A DNA stretch of 64,000 nt from Acidobacteria bacterium SCN 69-37. Its GTDB lineage: Bacteria; Acidobacteriota; Vicinamibacteria; Vicinamibacterales; SCN-69-37. Numbering within the stretch: position 1 is the first letter of the stretch; each line of letters starts with the position of its first letter. The stretch is from the NCBI GenBank assembly GCA_001724025.1, contig MEDJ01000004.1:119466-183465 (forward strand). Direction: 5' to 3'. The position numbers and the translations under genes were made by a program. Shown here piece after piece: positions 42,043 to 55,099 of this stretch. Under the pieces are notes generated by a model. The model was not told the DNA's origin and searched no databases. It saw nothing but the letters and a program-made list of their open reading frames with translations.

Positions 42043-43146
42043 ATGGAGCTCGTTGTCCGCAAGAGCGATCTGCTGAAAGAACTGACCCTCCTTCAAGGCA
42101 TCGTCGAACGGAAGAACACCATTCCGATTCTCGCCAATGTGTTGATCGACGCCGAAGCGGATCAGATTTCGCTGCTGGCCACCGATCTCGACGTCGGCCT
42201 GCGCAGCCGGACGTCGGCCTCCGTGGTCAAGCCCGGCACGCTGACGCTGCCGGCGAAGAAGCTCTTCGAAATTGTCGGTGCGCTGCCCGAGACCGAGATC
42301 CGCATCACGGAGGACAAGGGCGGCAAGTCGGTCACCATTGCGGCCGATCGCTTCGAGTCGCGGATGCAGACGCTGCCATCGAGCGAGTTTCCGACGCCGC
42401 CCGACGCGTCCGGCCTGACGTTCGTGTCGCTGCCCGGGGCCGAGCTCAAGCGGATGATCACGCACACGCGCTTCGCGATCACGAGTGAGGACACGCGGTA
42501 CTTCCTCAACGGCGCGCAACTCGTGCTGCAGCCGGACTCGATGAGCATGGTGGCCACCGACGGGCACCGGCTCGCGTTCGTCCGTGTGGCTGCTGAACTC
42601 GGGACGACGCCCGGTGACGTGCTGCTGCCGCGCAAGACCCTGAACGAGGTGGCCCGTCTCATCGAGGACGGTGGGACGATCGAGTTTGCCCAGGGCGAGA
42701 ATCACCTGTTCTTCCGGACGGCCGATCGGCTGCTGATCTCCCGGAAGATCGACGCGAACTTTCCGGCCTACGAGCGGGTCATTCCGAAATCGAACGACAA
42801 GCGGATCGATTTCGATCGCACGCGCCTGGCGTCGGCCGTCAAGCGCGTCCGCCTGCTCTCGAACGAGCGATCGAAGGCGGTGAAGTTCGTGATGGGGACC
42901 GACCAGGTCGAGATCACGTCGAGCACGCCGGAGATCGGCGAGGCCCACGAGGTCCTGCCCGTCGACTACAGCGCGGCAGCCATGCAGATCTGCTTCAACG
43001 CCGACTACGTCGACAACTTCCTGGGCGTGGTCGAGACCGATCAGGTGCAGCTCGAGTTCAAGGACGAGATGAGCCAGGCCGTGATGAAACCGCTCGGTGC
43101 CGACGGCTACGAGTACACCTACGTCATCATGCCGATGAGGGTGTGA
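42043..43146 (+). CDS. dnaN: DNA polymerase III sliding clamp (beta subunit)
   Basis: Ring clamp that tethers polymerase III. I start at ATG 42043 (MELVVRKSDLLKELTLLQGI), giving 367 residues; the frame opens 33 bases earlier at a GTG. Three clamp repeats are visible by pattern, ending YTYVIMPMRV, the usual C-terminal pocket. The Gly/Asp stretch FLNGAQLVLQ and SNDKRIDFDRTRL are typical. Confidence 0.97.
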   Translation: MELVVRKSDLLKELTLLQGIVERKNTIPILANVLIDAEADQISLLATDLDVGLRSRTSASVVKPGTLTLPAKKLFEIVGALPETEIRITEDKGGKSVTIAADRFESRMQTLPSSEFPTPPDASGLTFVSLPGAELKRMITHTRFAITSEDTRYFLNGAQLVLQPDSMSMVATDGHRLAFVRVAAELGTTPGDVLLPRKTLNEVARLIEDGGTIEFAQGENHLFFRTADRLLISRKIDANFPAYERVIPKSNDKRIDFDRTRLASAVKRVRLLSNERSKAVKFVMGTDQVEITSSTPEIGEAHEVLPVDYSAAAMQICFNADYVDNFLGVVETDQVQLEFKDEMSQAVMKPLGADGYEYTYVIMPMRV

Positions 43147-45803
<2,657 letters not shown>

Positions 45804-45804
<1 letters not shown>

Positions 45805-48317
45805 TGGATCAGAATCTCTCGGCCAAGCTTCCCGTCAATATCGAAGACGAGATGAGGCGCTCGTACCTCGATTACGCGATGAGCGTGATCATCGGGCGGG
45901 CGCTGCCCGACGTCCGGGACGGCCTGAAACCGGCCAACAGGCGCGTGCTCTACGCCATGCGTCAGATGGGGCTGGCCTCGAACCGGGCCTACCGCAAGTG
46001 CGCGAAGATCGTCGGCGAGGTCATCGGCAACTATCACCCGCACGGTGACGCGCCCGCCTACGACACGCTCGTACGCCTGGCCCAGGACTTCAACATGCGG
46101 TACCCCCTGGTCGATGGCCAGGGCAATTTCGGATCGATCGACGGCGACGCGCCGGCGGCGTATCGCTATACGGAAGCCCGTCTGCGTGCGCTCGCCGAGA
46201 CGATGATGGCCGATCTCGAGAAGGACACGGTCGACTTCCGGCCGACCTTCGACGAGACGTCCGAAGAGCCGATGGTGCTGCCGACGCCGTTCCCGAACCT
46301 GCTCGTGAACGGGTCGACGGGGATCGCGGTCGGCATGGCGACGAACATCCCGCCGCACAACATGCGCGAAGTGATCGACGGCGTTCTGGCCGTGATCGAC
46401 AGGCGATCGGAAACGGCGGAGGATCGGTTCCGGGCACTGTGGCAGGCAATTCCCGGGCCCGATTTCCCGTCGGGCGGGACGATCGTCGGGCGCGAGGGCA
46501 TTTATCGCGCCTACAAGGACGGACGCGGCAGCGTCATCGTCCGCGGCAGGGCGACGTTCGAGGAGCACCCGAAGAGCGATCGCGTCTCGATCGTCGTCAC
46601 GGAGATTCCGTACCAGGTCAACAAGAAGGCCCTGGTGGAGGAAATCGCGGCGCTGGTCCGCGAGAAGAAGATCGACGGCATCTCGGATCTGCGCGACGAA
46701 TCGAGCCGCGAGGGCATGCGAATCGTCGTCGAGCTCAAGCGCGGCGAGATGCCCGACGTCGTCCTGAACAACCTCTACAAGCAGACGCGTCTGCAGATGA
46801 GCTACGGCATCACGCTGCTGGCCATCGTGAGCGGCCGGCCGCGCGTGCTGGGGCTGCTCGAGGTGATCGAACTCTTCATCGACTTCCGTCGCGAGGTGGT
46901 GCGTCGGCGGATCGAGTTCGAGTTGCGCAAGGCCGAGGCCCGCGCCCACATTCTCGACGGGCTGCGCATCGCGCTCGATCACCTCGACGCGGTGATTGCG
47001 CTGATCCGGGCGTCGAAGAACCCGGCCGAGGCGCGCACCGGCCTGATGACCACGTTCGGGCTCACGCAGATCCAGGCGCAGGCCATCCTCGACATGCAGC
47101 TCCAGAAGCTGACAGGGCTCGAGCGTCAGAAGATCCTCGACGAACTCGAGGAGCTGAAGACGACGATCGCGCGGCTGCGCGAGATCCTCTCGAACGATGG
47201 GCTGCTGATGGGCATCATCATCGACGAGCTGAAGGAGATCCGCGAGAAATACGGCGATGCGCGCCGCACCGACATCATCGAGGAGAGCGGCGAGTTCCGC
47301 GTCGAGGATCTCATCGCCGACGAGGACGTCGTCATCACCGCGACGGACACTGGGTACATCAAGCGGACCGCCCTCGATGAGTACCGGCAGCAGCGACGCG
47401 GCGGCAAGGGTCTCATCGGCATGCAGACGCGCGAGGAGGACGTGGTCCGCCACCTCTTCGTGGCGAACACACACGCCTACATCCTCATCTTCACGGATCA
47501 CGGCCGGTGCTACTGGCTCCGCGTCTACGACGTGCCGGAGGTGGGACGAAGCAGCCGGGGCAAGTCGATTGCGAACCTCGTGAACATGGCGGAGGGCGAG
47601 CGTATCGCCGCGCTCCTGCGCGTCCAGGCGTTCCCTGAAGCCGAGGGCGAGCGGTTCATCATCATGGGGACGAAGTTCGGGACGGTGAAGAAGACCGATC
47701 TCAAGGCCTTCTCGAATCCGCGGGCCGCCGGCATCATCGCGATCCAGATCGGCGAGGGCGATGCCCTGATTGGTGTGGCTGAAACCGACGGGGCACAGGA
47801 CGTCGTGCTGGCGTCGCGCAACGGCATGGCCATCAGATTCGCCGAGGCCGACGCCAGGGCGATGGGGCGAAGCGCCTACGGCGTTCGCGGCATGAACCTG
47901 CGCGAGGGCGACGAGGTCGTGGCGATGGAAGTGATTGCTGCCGAGGGCGGCAGCCTGTTGACCGTGTGCGAGAACGGCTACGGCAAGCGGACAGACGCCG
48001 ACGAATACCGCCGCCAGACGCGCGGTGGCATCGGCTTGAAGAACGTCCAGACGACGGATCGCAACGGACCCGTCGTCGGCCTGGCCGGCGTGACGGATCG
48101 GCACGAACTGCTGCTGGTGACCGTGCAGGGGCAGATCATCCGGACGAGCGCCGGCGACCTCAGGCCGATCGGACGCGACACGCAGGGCGTCCGCCTGATG
48201 GATCTCGCGGCCGACGACCGGATCGTATCGATTGCCACTCTTGTGGAGCCGGAAGCCGACGCCGAGGAGCCGCCGACAGACGCGACAGAGGGGCCGACCG
48301 ATGACCCGGCCTCGTAA
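45804..48317 (+). CDS. gyrA: DNA gyrase subunit A
   Basis: DNA-cutting subunit of gyrase. The 837-residue protein has catalytic Tyr122 (AYRYTEARL), the winged-helix region [15 protein letters not shown] (77-91) and the GyrA box QRRGGKG that separates gyrase from topoisomerase IV. Within the quinolone-binding region the E. coli Ser83 and Ala84 positions are Ala and Pro, while Asp87 is kept. The C-terminus carries the DNA-wrapping propeller and an acidic tail. Confidence 0.98.
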
Positions 48318-48354
48318 GGGGTAGGGGGCGCGCGGAGGGCGGACGACAGGCGGA

Positions 48355-48393
48355 CACAGGGGCCGGCCCCTGTGCCGGCCCGCGCTACGCGGG
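48355..48393. terminator. Palindromes between convergent gyrA and pcrA
   Basis: CACAGGGGCCGGCCCCTGTG (48355-48374) is a perfect 20-base palindrome; CCCGCG CTA CGCGGG (48379-48393) is a second hairpin that reaches into the end of pcrA. Location between converging genes suggests a bidirectional transcription end, though no U-tract is present. It may also be a dispersed repeat. Confidence 0.45.
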
Positions 48394-50682
48394 TTCCAGC
48401 CCCGCGAATCGCGCGAGCACCTTCTTGACGCCAACCGTGGCGAACCGCACGGTGACCTTCCAATCGTCGCCGTGTTCTTCCACCTCGACGACGGTGCCGG
48501 TCCCGAACTGGCGGTGCTTGACGCGCATCCCCGCGCGGATGCCGTTTGCTGACTGATCCTCGTTCTCGTACGAGAACGACGACTCCTTCTTCGGCGCGCC
48601 GCCCTGACGCCAGCGACCGCCGCCGCCACTCCGCGCGTAGGGATTGCGCAGCTCGTAGCCGGACGACTGCTGCCAGCGGGGCTGCTGCAGGGCCGGTTCG
48701 ATGCGGTGCATCAGTTCCGGCGGCAGTTCGTCGAGGAACCGCGAGGGCGTCGTGGCCTGGTATTCACCGAACACCCGTCGCCGCGAGGCGCCGGTCAGGA
48801 TCAGTCGCTCGCGTGCCCTGGTGATGCACACGTAGCAGATCCGCCGCTCCTCCTCGACGTCGTCTTCGTCTTCGACCGAACGAGCGTGCGGGAAGAGACC
48901 TTCTTCCATGCCGGCCACGATGACGACGGGAAACTCGAGGCCCTTGGCCGCGTGCATGGACATCATCCAGACGCGCGCGTTTGCCGCGCCCTTGCCCTCG
49001 TCGGCCTCCGAAAGCAGCGACAGGCGATCGACGAATCCGCCGAGCGACGCGTCGACCTCGTGCGACTCGTACTCGCGCGCGGCCGACACCAGTTCCATCA
49101 GGTTCTCGATGCGGGCTTCCGCATCCTCGCTCTTCTCCTCGCGGAGCCCGGAGAGGTAGCCCGAACGTTCGAGCACGAGCGTGATGACGTCCGCGACGCT
49201 GGCCGTCGACGCCTGTGCAGCGACGGACGCCACCAGGTCCCTGAAGCCCTTGAGGGCCGTGGCCGCACGCGGCGCCAGCAGCCGGCGGTCGAGCGCCAGC
49301 AGCAGGCGTGCCCAGAGCGATCGCGGCGAGGCCGTCGGCTGAATCCCGGCCAGGAGCAGCGGCATGTCCGCGTCGCCGGCGTCGGGTTCCACCGCCTCGA
49401 GCGCCTCCATGACCGTCTTGCCGACGCCGCGGGTCGGCACGTTCACCACGCGCCGGAAGCTGACATCGTCGTGCGGATTGATGAGCAGCCGCAGGTACGC
49501 GAGCGTATCCTTCACTTCCTTGCGTTCGTAGAAGCGGACGCCTCCGATGATGCGGTATCCCACGCCCTCGCGCATCAGCGCGTCCTCGATCGCGCGCGAC
49601 TGCGCGTTCGTCCGATACAGGATGGCGACCATCCTGTTGACGTCCACCTGCTGCGTTTCATGAATCGCGCGGACGATGTAGTCGGCTTCCTCGATTTCGT
49701 CGCCGGCGCGCACGTAGAGAATCGGATCGCCGCCCTGATGGTCGGTCCAGAGCGTCTTGTCCTTCCGGTTCCTGTTGCGCCGGATGACGGCCGAGGCCGC
49801 GTCGAGAATGACCTGCGTCGATCGATAGTTCTGCTCGAGCTTGACGACGTACGCGTCGGGGAAGTCCTCCTCGAAATCGAGGATGTTGCGCAGATCGGCG
49901 CCGCGCCACTTGTAGATCGACTGGTCGGGATCACCCACCACGCACAGGTTGCGGTGGACCTCCGCGAGCCGGCGGACGAGGATGTACTGCGGGCGGTTCG
50001 TGTCCTGGTACTCGTCGACCAGGATGTATTTGAACTTGCGGCTGTAGATCTCGCGGACGCGCTCGTTCGTCTCGACCAGGTCCACGGTCTTCAGCAGCAG
50101 GTCGTCGAAGTCGAGGGCACCCGCGTCGCTGAGCGTCCGCGTGTAGGCCTCGTAGATCCGGCCCATCTGCTGGTCGCGGATGCTCCAGCCCGACGACTTC
50201 ATCGTCTCGGGCGTCTCCATCCGGTTCTTCGCCTGGCTGATGCGGCTGAGCGCGGCGCGCGGCTGGATCATCTTGTCGTCGATGTCGAGCGCCTTCAGTG
50301 CCTGCTTGACGACGGCGAGCTGATCCGACGAGTCGTAGATGACGAAGTCGCGCGACAGGCCCAGCGCCGGGGCCTCGCGGCGCAGCAGCCGGGCGCAGAG
50401 CGAGTGGAAGGTCGAGAGCCAGATCTGCCGGCAGTCGCCGCCGATCAGCTGCTCGACGCGATGGCGCATCTCTTCGGCCGCCTTGTTCGTGAAGGTCACG
50501 GCCATGACCTGGCCCGGGTCGGCCAGGCCCGTCGCGATGATGTGGGCCATGCGCGTGGTGATGACCCGGGTCTTGCCGGACCCGGCGCCGGCCAGAATCA
50601 GGACCGGCCCCTCGGTGTGCAGCACCGCTTCCTGCTGGGCGGGGTTGAGGGAGGAGACGAAATCGAGGGACGAGGCGCTCAC
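48385..50682 (-). CDS. pcrA: UvrD/PcrA-type superfamily 1 DNA helicase
   Basis: A 3'-5' helicase for repair and for removing protein from DNA. From GTG 50682 it has 765 residues; the longer frame would overlap divergent leuC. Motifs: Q motif LNPAQQEAV, Walker A AGAGSGKTR (31-39), LVDEYQDTNRPQ, GDPDQSIYKWRGAD, MSMHAAKGLEFPVV and CYVCITRARERL. The C-terminal 70 residues form a Tudor-like RNA polymerase-binding module (MRVKHRQFGTGTVVEVEEH), as in PcrA/UvrD. Confidence 0.96.
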   Translation of the reverse strand: MSASSLDFVSSLNPAQQEAVLHTEGPVLILAGAGSGKTRVITTRMAHIIATGLADPGQVMAVTFTNKAAEEMRHRVEQLIGGDCRQIWLSTFHSLCARLLRREAPALGLSRDFVIYDSSDQLAVVKQALKALDIDDKMIQPRAALSRISQAKNRMETPETMKSSGWSIRDQQMGRIYEAYTRTLSDAGALDFDDLLLKTVDLVETNERVREIYSRKFKYILVDEYQDTNRPQYILVRRLAEVHRNLCVVGDPDQSIYKWRGADLRNILDFEEDFPDAYVVKLEQNYRSTQVILDAASAVIRRNRNRKDKTLWTDHQGGDPILYVRAGDEIEEADYIVRAIHETQQVDVNRMVAILYRTNAQSRAIEDALMREGVGYRIIGGVRFYERKEVKDTLAYLRLLINPHDDVSFRRVVNVPTRGVGKTVMEALEAVEPDAGDADMPLLLAGIQPTASPRSLWARLLLALDRRLLAPRAATALKGFRDLVASVAAQASTASVADVITLVLERSGYLSGLREEKSEDAEARIENLMELVSAAREYESHEVDASLGGFVDRLSLLSEADEGKGAANARVWMMSMHAAKGLEFPVVIVAGMEEGLFPHARSVEDEDDVEEERRICYVCITRARERLILTGASRRRVFGEYQATTPSRFLDELPPELMHRIEPALQQPRWQQSSGYELRNPYARSGGGGRWRQGGAPKKESSFSYENEDQSANGIRAGMRVKHRQFGTGTVVEVEEHGDDWKVTVRFATVGVKKVLARFAGLEPA

Positions 50683-50761
50683 GGGTCTCCGAGGATACCA
50701 CCCGCGTTTTGGTGTCCGGCGTGCCCGTCCGGCGTCCGGCCTGATAGGATGAGAAGCTGTC

Positions 50762-52183
50762 ATGGCCCGCACCCTCTTTCAGAAAGTCTGGGACACCCAC
50801 GCCGTTCGCACGCTGCCCAACGGGCAGACGCAGCTCTACATCGGCCTGCACCTCGTCCACGAAGTGACGAGCCCCCAGGCGTTCGCCGAATTGCGCGAGC
50901 GCGGCTGGACCGTGCGGGCGCCGCAGCGGACGTTCGCGACCATCGATCACATCGTGCCCACGGCGGCGCAGGCCCGGCCGTTCGCCGACCTGATGGCCGA
51001 GAGTATGACGTCGGCGCTCGAGCGCAATTGCCGCGACTTCGGCGTCCGGTTCTTCGACCTCGCCAGCGGCGGCCAGGGCATCGTGCACGTCATCGGTCCG
51101 GAGAACGGCCTCACGCAGCCGGGCATGACCATCGCGTGCGGCGACAGCCACACGTCCACTCACGGCGCGTTCGGCGCCATCGCCTTCGGTATCGGCACGT
51201 CGCAGGTGCGCGACGTGCTGGCGACGCAGACGATGTCGCTCTCGCCGCTGAAGGTACGGCGTATCGAGGTGAACGGCCGGTTGCGGCCGGGCGTCTACGC
51301 CAAGGACGTCATCCTCCACATCATCGGCCTGCTCGGGGTGAAGGGCGGGACGGGCTACGCGTACGAGTACGCCGGCGACGTCGTCGATCGCATGACGATG
51401 GACGAGCGCATGACGATCTGCAACATGTCGATCGAGGGCGGCGCGCGCATCGGTTACGTCAATCCGGACCAGACGACGTTCGACTTCCTGCGCGACAGGC
51501 CGTACGCGCCGAAGGGGGCGGACTTCGACACGGCTGTCACCTGGTGGACGTCGATGGCCTCCGATCCCGACGCGGCGTACGACGACGTCGTGCGAATCGA
51601 CGCGGCGGACATCGCCCCGACGGTCACGTGGGGGATCAATCCCGGGCAGTCCGTGGGGGTCAACGGCCGTCTGCCGCGTCCCGAGGACGTGGCACCGGGC
51701 GATCGCGCGGGGATCAGCGAGGCGCTCGAGTTCATGAGCTTCGAGGGCGGCCAGCGCGTCGAGGGGACAAAGATCGACGTCGCGTTCATCGGGTCGTGCA
51801 CCAACGGCCGGCTGTCGGACCTGCGCGAGGCCGCGAAGATCGTCAAGGGACAGAAGGTGGCCGCGCACGTGCGTGCCATCGTCGTGCCGGGATCGCAGAA
51901 GGTGGCGGTGGCGGCCGAGAAGGAAGGGCTCGACCAGGTGTTTGCCGATGCCGGCTTCGAGTGGCGTCGCGCCGGTTGTTCGATGTGTCTGGCGATGAAT
52001 CCGGACAAGCTCGTGGGCCGCGAGATCTGCGCCTCGTCGTCGAACCGCAATTTCAAGGGCCGGCAGGGCAGCCCCACGGGTCGGACGCTGTTGATGAGCC
52101 CGGCGATGGTCGCCGCGGCCGCCGTGGCCGGCGAAGTCGTCGACATCCGCACGTGGGACGCACACGTGCCTGTCGGCGCGTAG
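50762..52183 (+). CDS. leuC: 3-isopropylmalate dehydratase large subunit
   Basis: Aconitase-family enzyme that isomerises 2- to 3-isopropylmalate in leucine synthesis. The 473-residue protein has [14 protein letters not shown] and the 4Fe-4S cysteines in GSCTNGR and [11 protein letters not shown]. It begins [15 protein letters not shown]. Repeat hairpins separate it from its partner leuD by 83 bases. Confidence 0.97.
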   Translation: MARTLFQKVWDTHAVRTLPNGQTQLYIGLHLVHEVTSPQAFAELRERGWTVRAPQRTFATIDHIVPTAAQARPFADLMAESMTSALERNCRDFGVRFFDLASGGQGIVHVIGPENGLTQPGMTIACGDSHTSTHGAFGAIAFGIGTSQVRDVLATQTMSLSPLKVRRIEVNGRLRPGVYAKDVILHIIGLLGVKGGTGYAYEYAGDVVDRMTMDERMTICNMSIEGGARIGYVNPDQTTFDFLRDRPYAPKGADFDTAVTWWTSMASDPDAAYDDVVRIDAADIAPTVTWGINPGQSVGVNGRLPRPEDVAPGDRAGISEALEFMSFEGGQRVEGTKIDVAFIGSCTNGRLSDLREAAKIVKGQKVAAHVRAIVVPGSQKVAVAAEKEGLDQVFADAGFEWRRAGCSMCLAMNPDKLVGREICASSSNRNFKGRQGSPTGRTLLMSPAMVAAAAVAGEVVDIRTWDAHVPVGA

Positions 52184-52197
52184 AACGAGTTCAGGAT

Positions 52198-52258
52198 GGA
52201 GCCCCGGGTCGCGGACCCGGCTAACGAAAGTCGGAGCCCCGGGTCTTCAGACCCGGGG
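52198..52258. repeat. Tandem REP-like hairpins between leuC and leuD
   Basis: GGAGCCCCGGGTC occurs at 52198-52210 and 52233-52245. The second copy forms a perfect hairpin, CCCCGGGTC (52237-52245), loop TTCA, GACCCGGGG (52250-52258). The first pairs GGGTC/GACCC and AGCC/GGCT with a two-base bulge. Position inside an operon suggests an effect on mRNA stability or attenuation, or simply a dispersed palindromic repeat. Confidence 0.75.
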
Positions 52259-52266
52259 AGACACGT

Positions 52267-52881
52267 ATGTCGAAAATCGAATCAGCTCAGGGCCATGCGG
52301 TTGCCGTCCACGGCGACGACATCGACACCGATCGCATCATCCCCGCACGGTTCCTGAAGACCATCACGTTCGACGGGCTCGAAGACCACGTGTTCGAGGA
52401 CGATCGGCTCGAGGCACAGGCGCACGGGAAGGTGCACCCGTTCGACGATCCCGCGCACAAGGGTGCGGCCATCCTGCTTGGTGGAGCGAACTTCGGCTGC
52501 GGATCGTCACGCGAACATGCGCCGCAGGCCATCAAGCGGTGGGGAATCGGCGCGGTCGTCGCGGTTTCGTTCGCCGAGATCTTCTTCGGCAATTCGCTGA
52601 TGATCGGCCTGGCGTGCGCGACCGTGTCGCCCGAGCAGATGGCCGACCTGATGGCCCTGGCCGACGCCAACCCGACGCTCGACTTCCGGCTCGACATCGC
52701 GGCGTCGACGCTCACGGCCGGCGACCGCGTCATCCCCGTGACGATGCCGGAGTCCGTGCGTTCGGCCCTGCTCTCCGGTGGATGGGACGCGACGTCGCTC
52801 CTGCTCGACAAGTACGAGGAGGTCGAGCAGCTCGCGGCGCGGCTGCCCTACGTCTCCGGCTGGGATCGCCTCTCGGCCTGA
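52267..52881 (+). CDS. leuD: 3-isopropylmalate dehydratase small subunit
   Basis: Small subunit of the LeuCD isomerase. The 204-residue protein has DDIDTDRIIPARFLK, NFGCGSSREHAPQAI and FFGNSLMIG. Its 3' end overlaps the converging LysR-type gene by 34 bases. Confidence 0.96.
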   Translation: MSKIESAQGHAVAVHGDDIDTDRIIPARFLKTITFDGLEDHVFEDDRLEAQAHGKVHPFDDPAHKGAAILLGGANFGCGSSREHAPQAIKRWGIGAVVAVSFAEIFFGNSLMIGLACATVSPEQMADLMALADANPTLDFRLDIAASTLTAGDRVIPVTMPESVRSALLSGGWDATSLLLDKYEEVEQLAARLPYVSGWDRLSA

Positions 52882-53795
52882 CGACCGGATCGATCGACGA
52901 CCGGCGGTTCCCCGCCGCTGGCCTGTCGCGCCGTCTCGAGAAACGCCCGGGCCGCGTGCGAGAGCGCCGCATCCTGGCGCGCCACGAGCCGCACCTGCCG
53001 CGGCGTCCGCAGTTCGGGCACCCGAATCGCGATCAATTCTCCCCGCTCCAGTTCGTCCAGCGCGCATCGGCGCGGCAGCAGTGCCACGCCCAGGCCCATC
53101 GATACCGCCCGTTTCACGCCATCGAGACTCGAGAGCGACAGCCTGATGTTCAGCGGCGCGTGACGCTGTTCGTACAGACGCAGCACCTGATCGCGCGTCG
53201 GCGACGGGTCGTTGTGGGCCACGACCGTCTGCTGGCCGAACGTCTCCAGCGTGACCTGGGTCTGGCCGGCCAGTTCGTGGTCGGGCCGGACGAGGACGAC
53301 GAGCTCGTCCATCCCGATGACGACCGATTGCAGCTCGCGCTCGGGCGGTTTGAACGTCAGGACGCCGACGTCGATCGAGCGGAGCAGAATCTCCTGCGCC
53401 ATCTGGCGGGACGGCACGCGGCGGACGTCGATGATGACGTCGGGATGGCGCTTTCGGAAGGCGGAGACGAGCGGCAGCACCGAGTAGACGGCACCGTCGT
53501 TCGCGCCAACAAGCACCCGACCGCGGCGGACCTCGCGCAGCGCGCCGACCGCCTGCGTGGCTTCCTCGGCCAGGTGCATCAGCCGTCCGCCGTACTCGAG
53601 CAGCAGCTGGCCCGCGTCGGTCAGCGTGCCGTCGCGCGACGAGCGGTCGATGAGCCGCTCGCCGACCGTCTGTTCCAGGCGACGGATCGCCTGGCTCACC
53701 GCCGGCTGGGTCCGGCGCAGCTTGCGGGCCGCGCGCGAGAAGCTCCGTTCGGCGGCGACCGTGCAGAAAACGCGCAGATCTTCGAAGGTCATCAT
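52848..53795 (-). CDS. LysR-type transcriptional regulator
   Basis: A 315-residue regulator. The N-terminal winged helix-turn-helix spans 1-65 (SFSRAARKLRRTQPAVSQAIRRLE in outline), and a periplasmic-binding-protein-like effector domain covers about 90-295. It is divergent from leuA across an AT-rich 108-base gap, the usual layout for a LysR protein controlling its neighbour and itself. Leucine-pathway intermediates are plausible effectors; this is inference from position. Confidence 0.9.
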   Translation of the reverse strand: MMTFEDLRVFCTVAAERSFSRAARKLRRTQPAVSQAIRRLEQTVGERLIDRSSRDGTLTDAGQLLLEYGGRLMHLAEEATQAVGALREVRRGRVLVGANDGAVYSVLPLVSAFRKRHPDVIIDVRRVPSRQMAQEILLRSIDVGVLTFKPPERELQSVVIGMDELVVLVRPDHELAGQTQVTLETFGQQTVVAHNDPSPTRDQVLRLYEQRHAPLNIRLSLSSLDGVKRAVSMGLGVALLPRRCALDELERGELIAIRVPELRTPRQVRLVARQDAALSHAARAFLETARQASGGEPPVVDRSGRQAERRSQPET

Positions 53796-53825
53796 CGCCG
53801 GACGTCCTCGGCCCGCAGCCTCTGG

Positions 53826-53854
53826 TTGATAAGCATTCTGACTGTTAATTTAAA
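53826..53854 (+). promoter_or_regulatory. Candidate leuA promoter
   Basis: TTGATA (53826-53831) and TTTAAA (53849-53854) with 17-base spacing, in the AT-rich gap between the LysR gene and leuA, 49 bases before the leuA start. LysR half-sites may overlap but are not clear. Confidence 0.45.
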
Positions 53855-53903
53855 CATCATAACCTTGACTTAGGGTCGTCAGGCGCGTGACACTGACGAT
53901 CCT

Positions 53904-55079
53904 ATGTCCGACCGACTCGTCATTTTCGACACCACCCTCCGGGACGGCGAGCAGGCGCCGGGATTCTCGATGCGCATCGAGGAGAAAATCCGCCTGGCGC
54001 GACAGCTCGAGCGGCTTGGCGTCGACATCATCGAGGCCGGCTTCCCGATTTCGTCCGAGGACGACGCGGAATCGGTGAGGCGGGTCGCCCAATCGGTTAC
54101 GGAGCCCGTCGTGGCAGCGCTGGCGCGCTGCGCGACGGGCGACGTCGACAAGGCCGCGACAGCCATCGCCCCTGCGCGCCGTGGCCGGATCCACACCTTC
54201 ATTGCCACCTCCGACCTCCACCTCGAATTCAAGCTCCGCATGACGCGCGAGACGTGCCTTGAACGCGCCGTCGAGGCCGTCCGCCGCGCGCGCAACGCGA
54301 CCGACGACGTGGAGTTCTCGGCCGAGGATGCGACGCGGAGCGACATCGACTTCCTGTGCCGCGTGGTCGAGGCGGTCATCGATGCCGGCGCGACGACGGT
54401 CAACCTGCCGGACACGGTGGGCTACTCGATGCCGGGCGAGATTGCGACGTTCTTCCGCACGGTGATCGAGCGCGTCCCCAATGCCGACAAGGCCATCTTC
54501 AGCGCGCACTGTCACGACGACCTGGGCCTGGCCGTGGCCAACACGATGGCGGCGATCAGCGCCGGCGTGCGGCAGGTGGAGTGCACGATCAACGGCATCG
54601 GCGAGCGTGCGGGCAATGCGTCGCTCGAGGAGATCGTGATGATCACGCGCGTCCGGCCCGACCTCGTGCCGGTCACGTCACGTGTGGTCACCGAGCAGTT
54701 GTTCGAGAGCAGTCAGATGCTGAGCGACATCACCGGCCAGCGCGTGCAGTCGAACAAGGCGATTGTCGGGAGCAACGCGTTCGCGCACGAGGCCGGCATC
54801 CACCAGGACGGGATGCTGAAGGATCGCCGCACGTACGAAATCATGCGACCCGAGGACGTCGGTGCGCCGGCCAGTTCGCTCGTGCTCGGCAAGCACTCGG
54901 GGCGGCACGCGGTGCAGAAGGCGTGCGAGCGGCTCGGTCTCGATCTCGCCCGGCGCGATATCGACGAGGTCTATCGCCGCATGACCGCGCTGGCCGATCA
55001 GCAGAAGCACATCTCCGACGACGACCTGCGCACGATCACGGACGCGGTCCTCGCAGATACCCGATCGGCGGCGCGCTGA
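53904..55079 (+). CDS. leuA: 2-isopropylmalate synthase-like enzyme lacking the regulatory domain
   Basis: Condenses 2-oxoisovalerate and acetyl-CoA in the first leucine step. The 391-residue protein has the TIM-barrel motifs [12 protein letters not shown] (Arg13, Asp14), SAHCHDDLG (His202, His204) and [11 protein letters not shown] (Asn238), and the post-barrel segment ([18 protein letters not shown]). It stops where the about 120-residue LeuA dimer domain that binds leucine would begin. Related short enzymes include homocitrate synthases; the leuCD neighbourhood favours LeuA. Confidence 0.85.
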   Translation: MSDRLVIFDTTLRDGEQAPGFSMRIEEKIRLARQLERLGVDIIEAGFPISSEDDAESVRRVAQSVTEPVVAALARCATGDVDKAATAIAPARRGRIHTFIATSDLHLEFKLRMTRETCLERAVEAVRRARNATDDVEFSAEDATRSDIDFLCRVVEAVIDAGATTVNLPDTVGYSMPGEIATFFRTVIERVPNADKAIFSAHCHDDLGLAVANTMAAISAGVRQVECTINGIGERAGNASLEEIVMITRVRPDLVPVTSRVVTEQLFESSQMLSDITGQRVQSNKAIVGSNAFAHEAGIHQDGMLKDRRTYEIMRPEDVGAPASSLVLGKHSGRHAVQKACERLGLDLARRDIDEVYRRMTALADQQKHISDDDLRTITDAVLADTRSAAR

Positions 55080-55099
55080 GCCGCGTCGGCTGGCGGCGG

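Noticed and set aside
49280..49350. A peptide resembling a repeat-derived ACPERSRR-type string on the plus strand
   Set aside because: The DNA here encodes conserved PcrA sequence on the other strand; no repeat structure is present.
48706..52224. A 1172-codon plus-strand open frame
   Set aside because: It lies antisense to pcrA and in the wrong frame of leuC; composition is not protein-like.
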